A DNA stretch of 64,000 bases from Aquilaria yunnanensis (taxonomy: Eukaryota > Streptophyta > Magnoliopsida > Malvales > Thymelaeaceae): positions 91,057,501 to 91,121,500 of the forward strand of contig CM077595.1 in the NCBI GenBank assembly GCA_039654915.1, read 5' to 3'. The notes beneath the pieces are model-generated. The model saw nothing but the letters and a program-made list of their open reading frames with translations, was not told where the DNA came from and ran no database searches. This document shows, in pieces, positions 23,150-35,982 of this stretch; the first letter of the stretch is position 1; the number at the start of each line of letters is the position of its first letter. Position numbers and translations under genes: made by a program.

Positions 23150-23830
23150 TGGACAAAGGGATAGTTTTCCCCTACTTAGTCTTAGAAAGAATAGAAGAAC
23201 TTACCCTGGATCTTGATCTAGGATTAGTGGTGGAAGAGAAACCAACTGTGTTAGTGGCAAGATACTATCCAACAAAAGGATTAATGACACTGGTGTGATT
23301 AATATTCTAAAGTGGATGTAGGAGAAATATACGGTGAAATTTGTCCAGATGGCAGCTGAAAAAATTGTTCAATGTTCCTTCTTAGAGGCTGAAAACATTG
23401 ATTAGGTCAGTGCTAATGGGCCTTGGGGTGTAATGGGAAGCATAATTTGTTTGAGAAAATGGAATTCTGAACAATCCTTAGCCGAGTTGGAGTATACGAA
23501 ATTACCAATATGGGTGCTATTATATGGGCTCCTTATGAATGTGATGAACTTGAATAATTTAAAGAAGTTGGGGGCTTTGTTTGGTGAAGTCATTGCTACA
23601 GAGGAGAAAGAAGTGGGTGATAAGGGATTTCTACAAGTCAAAGTTGTTATTCGAGTAGACCAACCTTTATTGGTAGGATTTTGGGTTCCTAAAGGCCCTA
23701 ATAGAAAGTTTTAAGTCTCAGCAAAGTATGAGAAGTTTTGGGAAGCTGTGTTTCAAGTATGGAAGGCTTGACCATATGGAGGGCTATTGTAGAAATCTGG
23801 ATGAACCTGTAATGCTAGCAACTGGCTAGC
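23150..23830 (+). pseudogene. LINE ORF1 relic (DUF4283 and CCHC knuckle)
   Basis: The pattern GPWGVMGSIICLRKWNSEQS followed by LPIWVLLYGL, LKKLGALFGEV, GFLQVKV and PLLVGFWVP is the DUF4283 domain of plant L1 nucleic-acid-binding proteins. The CCHC knuckle survives as CFKYGRLDHMEGYC; its second Cys is Tyr. In-frame stops lie before GPW and after RKF. Confidence 0.8.
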
Positions 23831-24249
23831 CTAAATATGGTGCTAGGCTTCATGCTACCAAACAAATGGAGAAACCTGTAACTACCCTTCTTAAACTTCA
23901 AGGGATTGTCCTGGGAACCATTGTACGTTTCCTTGACTCAATAACTGAATCCCATCCTAAACTTGTTAACTCTACACCAGCACCTTAACGTCAAATGCCC
24001 CTTATGTCTGCTATAAGCCCATAAACCAATCAAATGTATTCTAGTAAAACAGCCAATCCACACCTACCTTAGCCTCTCTTTTTACTTGTCCTTCCCAACC
24101 AGTTCAAAGGCCACCCCTTACTAATACTACCAACCTAAATCACCAATCTTCCTCCTTTAACCCTGACCCACCACCTGGACCACCAAAATTAAAGGAAACA
24201 AATCTATGTAACTCTGAAATACAGAATTATGCATTAGGGTGTGATGGCT

Positions 24250-27200
24250 TCTCTTCAAAAGTTACCCAAGTGCCATGATAGCTATTAACTAGAACTATCT
24301 AGGTATAAAGGCATCCTTGACAGTCCAAAGCCTAGATATGCTAATCAGAAAGTTTAAACCCCAATTATGCTTCTTAATAGAAATAAGGAACAAGAAGGCC
24401 AAGTTTGATATGGAGAGAGGAAGTTTAACTTTCATAATGCTTGTTATGTGGATCTTGAAGGACTCTCTTGGGGTCTAGTTTTATGGTGGCAAGAATCAAT
24501 CCAGGTTTAAGTGATCATTCAAACAAAACACTTTATTGGACATCATAATTTTTCTTAATGACACAGGAGCTTTAGTTAGAATTACTTGGGTATATGCAAC
24601 ACCTAAATTAGAACATTTTAAGGGACATGGCCATAACTCACGATGATGCTCCTTGGTTATGCATTGGAGATTTTAATAAAGTTATGAGTCAGCATGAAAA
24701 ATAGGGAGGCAACAATAAAGATCCCCCTAAAATTTTGGAGTTCCATGCTATGTTACATGATACTAGTTTGATGGACATTGGATTCAAAGGCCAACAGTTC
24801 ACATTGTCCAATCAAAAAGAGACAGCGCCTATTAGAGAGCTCATTGACAGTGGCTTATGTAATGTTAAATGGATGGTAATGTTTTCCAACACTTAAATAC
24901 ACCATTAGGCAAGGTTGGGCTCATATCATGTACCACTTTTGTTCACAACTGAGGCTATAGATTCTAACAGGAAGAAAAGATTCAAATTTGAGAATATGTG
25001 GATCAAAGATCCTCAATGTAAGAATGTTGTTGTAAAGGTTTGAAGGAAAAGGAACAATGATGCTACAGTAAGTTTGGAGACCAAAATTTGGTATTTATAA
25101 GAGAGACCTCATAAAATGGAGTAAAAAGCACTTTAAAAATAATCAGCAGGAACTGGGTTGGTTATTGAGTCAGTTAGAGCAGATACAATGTAATCAGGTG
25201 GAGGCTGATATTGAAGAAGAAAAGAGGCTAACGATGTAGATTTAAGAGCTATGGGCCTGAGAGGAAATGCAATGGCACCAAAGAAGTAGGATTTAGTGGC
25301 TTTAATATGGAGATAAAAACACTGTGTTTTTCCATGTTATTATCACCTAGAGAAGGAACTATGACAAAATTTTGAAGTTAAAGGACTCTTTATGATAGTG
25401 GGTTGAGGATGAAAAACTCTTAAAACTTTTTTTTAAGTAATATTACATGGAATTGTTTAGAATTGTTGGCCCTCGTGAAATGAGGAGCTGCTTTGATGCA
25501 TGTTAAGAGGAAAGTCACAAAAGAGTTAAATGATTAGCTGATAATAAAAGTGATTAATGAAGATATTAAACAAGTAACTTTTCAGTTAAGGGCTCTAAAG
25601 ACGTTAGGACCAGATGGATTTCCTGGCATTTTTTTCCAATTATTTTAGGAAGAAGTAGGGTAAAGCGTCATCACGGCTATTAAAGCCTTTTTCATCCATG
25701 GCACCTTTAGTCATTCCTGCAATATGACTATTGTGCCTATCCCTAAAGTCTTTTTCCCTAAGTCAGTGTCACAATTTAGACCTATTAGTCCTTGGAATTT
25801 TTTCTATAAAATCATCTCTCGAGTCATAGTTAATAGGTTTAAATGCCATTTAGATTCTCTAATTTTAGCTTTTCAAAATGCTTTCATAAAGGGCAAGTTC
25901 ATTCAAGATAACATCATAGTGGTACATGTGGCTTTCCATTATATTCATACCAAGAAAAAAAGGGGAAAATAGGTAATCTAGATCTAAAAGTTTATATGAA
26001 TAAAGCATGTGACAAAGTAAAATGGGTTTTTCTAGAGGCTGTTTCATGAAAAATGAGTTTTTATGATGTTTGGATTGGTTGTATTATGGCTTTAGTCTCT
26101 CATGTTTCTTGTAAGATTTTGTTTAATGGTGGCAAGAAATCTAATATTTTTTATCCTTCAAAGGCCTATGCCAATGAGATCCTTTCTTTCCTTACTTGTT
26201 TCTCTTGGCAACATAAGTGTTATCTTGTTCTTTTGTAAATATAGAAACTGAGGGTCTTTTGTAAGGCTACAAATGGCTAGACATTGTCCTACCATCACTC
26301 ATCTACTGTTTGCAGATGTTTCCTTCTTTTTTTATTTTTTAAGGCCACTGATCAGAATTGTAAAGTACTTAAGCAACTAAAGGAAGACTATTATTAGACC
26401 TCAGGATAAGTTGTAAATTTTGAAAATTAATCTTTTTTATTTAGTAGTAGTACCTTTGCTGCTGTTCAAAAGAAAATTAGTCAAATGTTGAGGGTTCCTA
26501 TTCAACTTGATCCAGCAAAATATTTACGACTGCTTACATTATGGGGGAGGTAAAAAAAAAAAGAGGCCCTAGCCATTGTCAAAGACAAACTTCTAAAGCA
26601 AATTCAAGGCTATAAAAGGAATTTACTTTCTTTTTCAAGAAAAAAGGCTCTCATTAAAGTAATTGCCATTGTAATTCCAAGATATACCATGGCTATTTTA
26701 AAATTTCCCAAGAGTTGGTGCCAATCAATGGACTCAATAGTTGCAAACTTTTTGTGGGGACACACAGACAAAAACAACAAAATACATTGGAGAGCCTGAT
26801 CAATGTTGACTTTACCAAAATAGAAAGATTGTTTAAGATTTAAAAACTTAGTGGATTTCAATTAGCTTTCTTGGCCAAGCTTGCTTGGCATCTTATTAGA
26901 AATCCAGACACTTTATGAGCTAAAGTCCTCAAAGGTCTTTGTTTCCCTTTTACAGATTTGCTTTAAGCTGAAAAAGGCTCTAAGGCTTCATGGGGCTGGT
27001 TTAGCATTCTTTACGAAAGAAACAATTTTAAAGAGAAACAACTTTGGCAGATTAAGGATGGAAGCAAAATTAAGGTGTGGAGGGTTCTTGGATTCCTACT
27101 CTTTCAACTCATATACTATAAACTCAGAGTGCCATACCTGAAGACATCTAAAACATGAAGGTTTATTAGCTTATTAATACAAACACAACTTCTTGGAACT

Positions 27201-28240
27201 TGGATCAAGTTAGACAATATGTCTCAGAATAAGATAGTAAAGCCATTGAGAAGATTTTCATTGGTAGAAGTTAGAACTTTGATCAGCTGGTTTTGCCCTA
27301 TGGGAAGAATGGTCAACTCATTGTAAGATCTGCTTATTTTTCCTTAATGCATTCTGATTAGAACTTGAGAGCTACATCCCCCCACTAGACTAATGTTAGA
27401 GTCTAGAAACACTTGTGGAAAATGACATTTCCCCCCAAAAATTATTAATTTTTTTCTGGAAAGCTTGTTAAAATGTCATTGTTGTTGCCTACAATTTGCA
27501 AGGGTGAGGGATTGTTGTGGAAGCTCAGTGTAGATTTTGCTTATATATAGAAATGACTAAACATGTTTTACTTACATGTAATTGGGTTAGAACTATTTGG
27601 AATGTTTTTCTATGTTACAGAGTTCAAAAAGAAGCTAATGAATGGCTTTTAGCAGCTTGCATAAGATTACCCATGCATGTTGAATATCAAGAGGTGTTCC
27701 TGTCAAAAGTTGGCTTCATTTGTTGGTTCATTTGTAAAGCTAGACATGAAGCAGTATTTCAAAATAAAAAACTTCATCATGCGAAGGTAGTTTAAAAAAT
27801 TCAACAAGCAATTTCAAAATTTTGGAGTGTTCATTCCTAGAAGAGGATGCTAGTGCGAAGAAAAGAGGATGCTCATTATTAGTAGAAGCCTACAACTGGG
27901 TATGTCAAAATTAATATGGATGGTGCTTAGGATCTAGGTATTGGTGATTTTAGAAATGATCAAGGTGGTTTCATTCAGGCATGTGGTATATCTTACATAG
28001 CTAGAGAGATCATTTATGTGGAAATCCAATCAATTAAGGCAAGGTTGCACTGAGCCTATGACTCAGGTTTTCAGCATATAGAGGTTGAATCAGATACTGC
28101 TGAAGCTATCACTTGCTTGACTAAGAACAATAAGGTGTCATGGCAGTCTAAGACCATTCTTGATGAAAATTTGAAGTTAAAGACTTTATTCAGGACTATG
28201 TTGTAGAGTATATTAGTAGATTAGCAAACGACTGTACTAA
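24250..28240 (+). pseudogene. LINE ORF2 relic (endonuclease, reverse transcriptase, RNase H)
   Basis: Endonuclease traces run from NCLGIKASLTVQSL to WVYATP. In the reverse transcriptase, LGPDGFPG, IVPIPKV, FRPISPWN, YKIISRVIVNRF, AFIKGKFIQDNI and HLLFADV are readable. The catalytic FADD reads FADV (about 26310-26325), so the second aspartate is gone. Later parts are CRFCLYIEMTKHVLLTCNWV (zf-RVT) and the RNase H pieces INMDGA and IEVESDTAEAI. Many stops and frame changes separate these blocks. Confidence 0.83.
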
Positions 28241-28400
28241 TCACATTGCTCAACAATGTAAAAAGAAGATAAGAAATATGTCATGGACTTTATGTCCCTC
28301 ATCTTCTTTAGCCCTTCTTCTTACTAAAGATGTTGTACATGACCTTTCTTGAGTTTTTTTTTAATAAAAAGCTTCATTAAGTTATTTATTTTGGGATGCA

Positions 28401-31129
28401 ACAATTTATTTAGAGAGTGTGAATTATAAAGTGGGCACATATTAAAGAACAATATGTTAATCAAGGTTGTTGACCATGGACCATGGTCTTTATAGGCCCA
28501 TATCATACTGTACAAATTTGACCCTCTTAATTGGTGTCTTAAGCCAACTATTTGGATTTGATAAGTTGATTGTAAGTTTGAGGTTGGCCACCATTATCTG
28601 TAATTATAAGGACAGAAAAAGTAGGATTAATTTGGGAATATGTCAATTGCTCTCATTAATATAAAATTAGGAGTTAATCTATAATACAAGTGATTTAAAG
28701 TTGTTTTAGTTTTTTTTTTTTTTACCTAGTTCAGGTTGTGTACGACGCCATTTTTTTTGTATATAATTGTACATTCAATTTCATAATTGTACAACAATGT
28801 TCTTCATATTTTTCTTATTTAATGATTATAGTACTTGTATATCTATCTTCATTTTCTAATGACAGTAAATCTGTATGTACCCAAATAAAATAAAGTACAT
28901 ATTTGTTCATAATTACACATCCTATTTTCTAAACAAAAAAAGAAATTGTATGTCAAGTGTTTTTGCCTTGGTATGCCATGGATGACATTCTTTAATTCAA
29001 TTTAAAATTCCCACACACACACACACAAATGTGTGTGTGTGTAAAATTGTACAATCATGCTCATAGTTGTAATATACAATTTGGCATGCATAAAAATTGA
29101 ACTGTAAATGTTTGTATAATTATATAAGGAATTAAAAGGTTGGTCCATTTCCCCTTCTTGATGTAAAAAGAAGATAAGAAAGCTTTGTGAGATTAGACAA
29201 ATTCCTTAATTTAAATGTATTCTTATAAAATAAAATTATCATTACGTTATTTCCCAAAATTAAAACATATTTAAAGAGATAATATGCTATTGTCAAATTT
29301 GAAGATTCCCTCAAATGTTATTAATTCATTATTTTTTTGAACAATATATTAATTCATTATTTGAATTTTAAATTTAATAGGTTTCATTATAATTATTGTC
29401 TTGCATAAATTTTAGTTATTTATGATCTCAAATTCAATCAATTAATTGATGAGGGGTAATTTAGTATGAAATAATGGGTTCTTTGAAGACCCTCGTGTAC
29501 CTAATTAAGAATGCTACATGTTTTTGTAGTCACCTTACCGTTGAGTTTTGCTCAATTTCGTGAATGTAGTAATATTAATTGTGAAAATGTTTTGACTCGC
29601 ATTTAAAAGCCCTAATTTTGCTTTTCCAACAAAGCAAAGTCTATACTTGCACAATTTTCAGTTTAAAGATCGTTGACAATATATTCTAGCTAAGGACATG
29701 ATAGTTGTTTCATTTCTCACTTTTCTTGGTAACAATAAAATCATTGAAATTTTCATAGTGGATTTGGCTCTCACCGTCCCTTTCTTCATTCTTTTGCTAG
29801 AAATTTTCCATTAACGTCTGGCCACATGTTACTTATTATTTGTAAATATATTATAGTATTATATGTTATTTATTTTATGAAAATTATGGTGACAATTATT
29901 AAGGAAGTTTCAATTCTAAACAATCTAGCTGGTTGGGTTTATTGGAATATAAAAATTGTCATTGGAAGTTTCTTTAATGGGAGGAATAATTATGGCAATA
30001 ATTCTAATATGAGTTTCTAATCTAGCCTATAAATATGCATGTATCTCCCGCAAGAAGGAATCGCTTGACCAATTATGTCTAAAAGTATGTGCTACAGCCT
30101 TTCCGCTGCGTTACACACTAAGTTTTGTACATCTTCTTGAATCCTGTCGTCCGGCACATGGCTTTCTGTAGTCTCTGAACATTAAGTAGGAAGCCACTTC
30201 CTCGTGTGGTGGTGCTATAACACACACTTACGTCAATATTAGATGTTTAGGTCAGTTCGGCAGTCCAACATTTTTCCTACCTCAAATTCTAAACACTAAA
30301 ATTATATCGCTTAGGTTTGATTTTATGATTAAATTAAGGTTTTGAGAAACCGAACTAAGTACATATGTTTTTATAAGAAAAATAACGGTTCTATAAGAAT
30401 AATAACAACAGCAATATATTAATACAAAATCGTAGTCGTCATCTAACATTTGAACTTTTTAGATTATATATAGAAATTAAGATGAAAATTATATCATATA
30501 CATGTAGGCAAAAAGGACAGAAAAAAAAAATTAAGGAGATGATAAATAAATATTAGAGCAATTTCGTCTACATGGGCAGCCCTGCCAAGCGTTAGGTTAC
30601 CAAAATCTAGATATGAAATGTGTGGTTGTTTGGTGTATAGGGATCAATAGTCATCTCTGGGGCTATTAATTTCAAACAAAATGGCTCAGACGTCCCCCTG
30701 TCTGTTAGCAAACCACATTAATCCCTGCAAATATTCTTTCTCCATTCCATTTCTCCTTCCTCCTTTGAAATTTTATGTTTCAAAGTAAAAACATTTTACA
30801 CCAATTAATTATTGAAAGTCTTGGTTTGTGCACACGAGTCGCGGCTCCGGACTCGATAGTACGTCCTACCAATTGCCACTACAATTTAGGGTTAGTTTTT
30901 ACCTCTCCCACAAAGTTTACTACTACCTAAATGTTTTATTTGTCATATTTAAAAACCTACTGTTTCCTCATTGAAAACAACTTCTTCTTATTTAAATATA
31001 AGAAAGAAAGGATTTTAAATTATACGTTAATTATAAAATTATTATCATTAGATTTTTTAAAATTTATTGAAATGTGGTTATCTTGACAATTTAAATCAGG
31101 ATCTCAAAAATAGTAGAAATCATTCATCA
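28401..31129. other. AT-rich intergenic DNA
   Basis: No gene is recognisable. Short frames (28467-28664, 29132-29314, 29826-30020) have no domain. It contains the CA/TG hairpin at 29012-29042. Confidence 0.35.
29012..29042. repeat. Self-complementary CA/TG microsatellite
   Basis: A (CA) run turns into a (TG) run across an AA spacer. Thirteen bases on each side (29015-29027 and 29030-29042) pair perfectly, giving a tight alternating purine-pyrimidine hairpin. Confidence 0.85.
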
Positions 31130-31275
31130 ACTACCAAGTAACAAATGCCACAAGCACCTCGATAAGATGGGGAACACCTGGTAGAGATTAGGGTTTAAAC
31201 CCCGCCTCTACCAAATTTACCTTTAATGACACATACATTGGTTCGGTAGTTTTCCGGATCAATAAAAAAAGCACC
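31130..31275 (+). mobile_element. Possible tRNA-derived SINE
   Basis: CAAGCACCTCGATAAGATGG resembles a degenerate pol III A-box region. AGATTAGGGTTTAAACCCC some 40 bases on resembles the B box (GGTTCGAACCC), and a short A-rich tail (AATAAAAAAAG) follows near 31262. No target duplication was found, so this is weak. Confidence 0.3.
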
Positions 31276-33502
31276 ACCTTTGTCCTAAATATCTATATAC
31301 TCTAAACCCTATATATTTTTACATATGCTTCTAAGTGAAAAAATATATATAGAGAAAAAAAATTGACTGTATATTGCTAAGTCTTGGGGATGGATGTGCA
31401 AATGCCGTTGGACCTCGGTGGGAAGTGTAATTGACCGTACAATGCACATGGCGCCGCTGATAGTTGATCCCTTCGCTTCAAGTTCAACATTTGGGACTTA
31501 AAGAGGGAGAAAAGTCTTATTAATAAACATATACTATGCAAAATCGTTTGTGGAACAAAATTATACTTGGAGATTTATCTATAATGAACCATCCACATAA
31601 TAAGTACAACTAGTTGTGAAAGAAGATTTTACAAGTTTTCTTTTAGTGCAGGTAAAACATGTTGCCCTTTTTTTTTTCTCTCTAATTTCCTTCTACAAAT
31701 CACTATTTTAGTGTTTCTGTTTTTTGTGCAAGAGATTATGGCATGTGATAATATTTTCATAACCGTCGTCAAAGTCATTATGATCTATTTAAATTAAGTG
31801 CGATACAGATTTTCTTAACTTAACTCAAGTAGTGGATTATAAGCTTAATCGTCTGCTATTGAATTTTGAACAGATGTTGGATTCGAGCACTCACGATTAA
31901 TAACCATGTTCCGTAGAGCAAATAATAATAACTAAAATCTTAGAACATTTGAACTAAAACCTTTAGGCATTAAGTGTCTCTATTCTAAGTTTCTAACCAT
32001 TTGGTAAATATATAGAGAGCTTACAAGTCTTTCTTCAATCAGGCTATCACAAGGATAAATGTTACTCACGAAAAAGCTACAAACTTTCTCAAAAAAAGAC
32101 ATTTTCATTCACTGATGAACCAAATTTTCACTGGAATGTTTAAAGGGAAACTTAAGTTTACTCAAACCTACAGTTTGGTCCTTTCTTTTTGGATATTTAC
32201 ACTTATCCCTTGAATCATTTTCTCCATCGTTCGTCCGCTACTATGCTGGCTGGGTCTTAATACTTAATCTGACCTTTATACTTTTCAAATGGTTCCAATT
32301 TATCACCAAACTTCTAAAAAGATGCCACTCCAACCCTCATCGTCAACCCAGTTACGATCCGTGATCCGATTTGAGGACCAAGTTTGACCCGACTCAACGG
32401 CCCACCTCTCACTGGAACTTGCGATTTCCCGTTTGCCAATTGCAATGGGTACGTCACACTTGCGTCGAAAATTGAAAATCCCCCAGTGCCTCTCGAACTT
32501 CCCGGGCTTAGTAGTTCTGTTATCTTCATCGATTAAAGAAATTAAGCAAGTACACGTTACACCAATCCGGAACCGCTGTCGGAAGCAGAAGCACACCCTG
32601 TAAGTCTGCTTGGACATGGATTTTGCTAGAAACAGAAATCTAAGAAAGATGGGAGATTTTTGTTGCAATTCGAGGGAGAATTTTTAGGGCTGTTTTTGTT
32701 CCAATCAGTAGCTCTCTTGGTTGTCGGCGCCGAGCCTTCTTGCTGATTTCATAACAACGATCGGAGATTCTTCCGATAGTTAAGCCGGTTCATAGACACA
32801 ATTCGTGTTGTTTGCCAAGGCCCAAGCTACGGTGTTTGCTGGAGATTCTCAATCTAGGGACTTAACGGTACAATTCTAAAACCTTAAATACCAATCAGAG
32901 CATTTGATATAATAACGGTAAGTGTACGTATCCGTTAAGGACGAGCGAAAGTGTAAGTTTGAATAAACCTAAGGGGGTCGATGCAATATTTTTACATGTT
33001 TAAAACTTTAACCTGAGTGCTGCGTGTAATTTTACTTGAGTTGGAATTTCAAACACTAATTTATAGAATTCATTTTTCTAAAAATCTTTGGATGTCTAAA
33101 TTTATCCTTTTTTTTTTTTTTTTAGGTGAGTGTCACAATCCAATTTGTTTTGTTTTGCAGTCTCCCCTATTTTTTTTGCCATTTCTGATTAGATTTAGAC
33201 TTCAGCCCAAATTTGGCTGATTCTTTTTTAATTGTTTTATTATTTGACTGATCTTATCCAATGTTATTTATTGGGTTTTATGGTTAATGCAATCTTCTCC
33301 AAATTTTATTGTTTAAAAGCAATTTGAGACTCTTATAGGGTAAATCTTCAATTAGAGGCGGACAATGATAAATCTAAATTTTTTCTTAGATTCACTAGAA
33401 TTTCGGTTCGATTGAAGTGTATCGATGCTTGACAACAAATGTGGAGGCAATTATATAGAATAAAATCCGTTTTTATTTTTTTAGAATAGCTAGCCCTTTT
33501 GT
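31276..33502. other. Intergenic DNA with a GC-richer patch
   Basis: Apart from 32303-32880 the DNA is AT-rich and empty. On the minus strand of the patch two overlapping frames are open (32303-32668, 121 codons; 32314-32529, 71 codons). I do not recognise either. The patch could be a first exon, a captured gene fragment or a promoter island. Confidence 0.3.
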
Positions 33503-35211
33503 CACTACAAAAAAAAAAAGCCCAAAAACAATTGAAAATTGCGAATGAACTTCAATCACAATTGCTTTCAGTTGCTCTGTTGTGGGCCATAGACAGCAAA
33601 CAACTGAATCGCAACTAAAAGTTTAGCAGCTCCTAAATTAGTTACTAGTGAGTCGCTCTAAGCCTTTTTTAATTTCTTTCATCTCTTATTCGCAGCTCTA
33701 ACCAAACAAGTCTCTCTTCCTTCCATTATCTATCCAAGCCTCTTTGATTTCTATCTCTAACTCCCGATTTCGCTAGTCTTCCTCACCCATCAGGTCTTTC
33801 TCCATTTCCCCGAATTCTCTCACCTTTTCTTGCTTTTGCACCTGCGTTTGCAAGGGTGGAACTGGGGAGGGGCTAGATGGGGCCTCGGCCCCCCTTGACT
33901 CGAAAAAATATGCATAATAGTAGTCTTAGCCTTTAGAAAGATGTAAGAGAATTTTATTTATGAGTCCTCTTAGGCAATTTTGTACATTTGTCACCATTTC
34001 TACTTCTCTTTCTTATACAAAGTATTTGTTGTCGACTAGGACTAGTTCTTTTTAACTTAAGTTATTATATCAAATGCTATTTAGAATAAACAATTTATGA
34101 AAAAATGAATTTAGGTTCATTTTTTATCTCATGACTCACGTCCAATTTGAATGGCAGCACTGCTGCAATTTCGATCTTCAACGAAAAGCTTCAAGCTAAA
34201 GCAAATCTAGAAATTTTCTAACTTCACCAAGAACACCCATGGGTTTTGCTTCAATCTGACTTTTATTATGACTTCTTCAACTGATTTTGGATTTCTTAGC
34301 TTTACTTGACTAGGTAAAATAAACCAAGCTTTTTTTGCTATGAACATTATAAAGACTCAATTTCATAACAAGACAAATAACCAATTTTTTAGGGACTATT
34401 TTTTAATGTATAGAGAGAATGAGCTTGTTGCAACAATTGATTCCAATGTAATTTCACATGAATTTAGTTTCATGAAGGAATAATGAATACAATTTAAATA
34501 AGTTATGTCTTTATTTTAGATTTTTTATTATATTAGAATATTTTAAGGTATTAATAGTTAGCCACCACTAACAAAAATTTCTAGATCTGCCCCTGTGCAT
34601 TTGGCCACCATGGAGTTCGTTTACAACTGCAACTTGCAGTGGCTAATTTAGATTTGGTATGACTGGGGCCGCCATTAAGTTAAATCGGCAAATCGTGCTA
34701 GTGTCACATTTTCTCGCCTCTGCACTTGCGTCTAGCCACCATGGGTTCTTCTTTTCTTTATATTGGACTTAATTTAGGAGATGGGACTTGGGTTCTTTTC
34801 TAGATTTCACTGAGATTGTTCTTTTTTTTTTTCGAATTAGGACTTAATTTTGGAGATTCTAGATTTGATCTCATGATGTTGTTGTGAGATGGACAGTGAA
34901 AGAAACTAAGATAGGTCAGCAGCGATTAGGAGTTAAGGAAGTGATGGTAAATGATGAATCCAAGCGATAATGACATAGTTGTGTTTGTTGATGTTGGCGA
35001 TCATTAATAGCATTGGATGGTAGCAGCAATGGTGAAGAAGGAAGGATTCGAGCACTCTGATAGTTAATTAAGGACAACCACCAAGGGTTTAGGCTTCAAT
35101 CAGTAGTGACTAAGGAATTTTTAACTGACTCTTTTAGTGGCTTTTCAGTCACTCTGAATGATTGACTATGATTGAAAAGTTAGTCGCTCTTGTGCATTTA
35201 TCTTATAGTGT
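33503..35211. mobile_element. Probable non-autonomous CACTA (En/Spm) element
   Basis: The left end is CACTACAAAAAAAA and the right end read on the minus strand is CACTATAAGATAAATGCAC, so both termini start CACTA. Subterminal repeats of GTTGCT, AGTCACT and AGTCGCT words occur at both ends (33540-33660 and 35100-35200). The flanks are TGT and TAT, a poor 3-bp duplication. There is no transposase. A GC-richer patch at 33840-33900 and 34600-34760 is internal. Confidence 0.5.
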
Positions 35212-35982
35212 ATTTTTATAGATAGTCTTATTTAGGCCTATGATGTTTGGTTGGTTCTAGAGTTGTCTGGTTATTGTTTGCTTGTTCTGGGTTTTGTTTG
35301 AGTTATTTATAAGTTCTGTAGTCTAAATTTATTTTGGCTTACCTAAAAGGTTTAATTTGAACAAATTTTTTTTCATTCATTCAGTATTACAAGGATAAGT
35401 AGCATTGTTGTGACCTATTTTATATACTCATCATCCCTTAAATCTTATGTCATTATTAATTTGTAAGATGACATTCAGTTAACTTTTAATTGAAATGAAG
35501 CAACTATTGTGAAAAAAAAATTATCCTTTTTTTCTACGAGCTTTATGCAGTTATAAGTGAGATCTTAGTGGCATCATGGTTAAGTGTCCTAATGAGCTAT
35601 TTTCTTTTGATATTTCTGTTGTAGTCAATAAAACTATTGGTGATGTAAACAGGAGTAAATCGTAATGAATTTGTTTGATCTTTTAATTAGTTAGCACCGT
35701 CAATGTAAATGTGCTTGATTGGTGTACTAACAACCCTTAAACAAAAAAATGAAGTTATTATAGCTTGTAGTCCCTCTTCTTGTATGGTACAAAATATACA
35801 AGATATCATAGTACTGTTACTAAATTGGCCAACTTTTTTAAAAACTATGTGATAATTAAATAAGCAACTTAACAAAAATGTAAGAGTGGTCAGCAAGACC
35901 GCAAGAGGGGAACTCTAATATAAGCCTCTCTATGTATAAATAAACTCCGTCTCCATCATCATCATCTTCACATGTTGCGCCT
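35212..35982. other. Intergenic DNA between two transposons
   Basis: AT-rich; no gene recognised. Confidence 0.35.

Larger units (their letters stand above)
22700..28400 (+). mobile_element. Full-length but decayed L1-type LINE
   Basis: The domains follow the plant L1 order on the plus strand: an ORF1 with a DUF4283-type region and zinc knuckle (about 23150-23830), an endonuclease (about 24270-24880), reverse transcriptase (about 25560-26860), a zf-RVT region (about 27390-27640) and RVT_3 RNase H (about 27895-28240). It ends near 28350-28380 with the T- and A-rich tail usual for these elements (TTTTTTTTTAATAAAAAGC). Stops and frameshifts occur throughout, so it is long dead. Boundaries are approximate because no target duplication was found. 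Confidence 0.85.

Noticed and set aside
32303..32668. Protein-coding gene on the minus strand
   Set aside because: No domain, splice or promoter evidence supports it; kept only as a finding.
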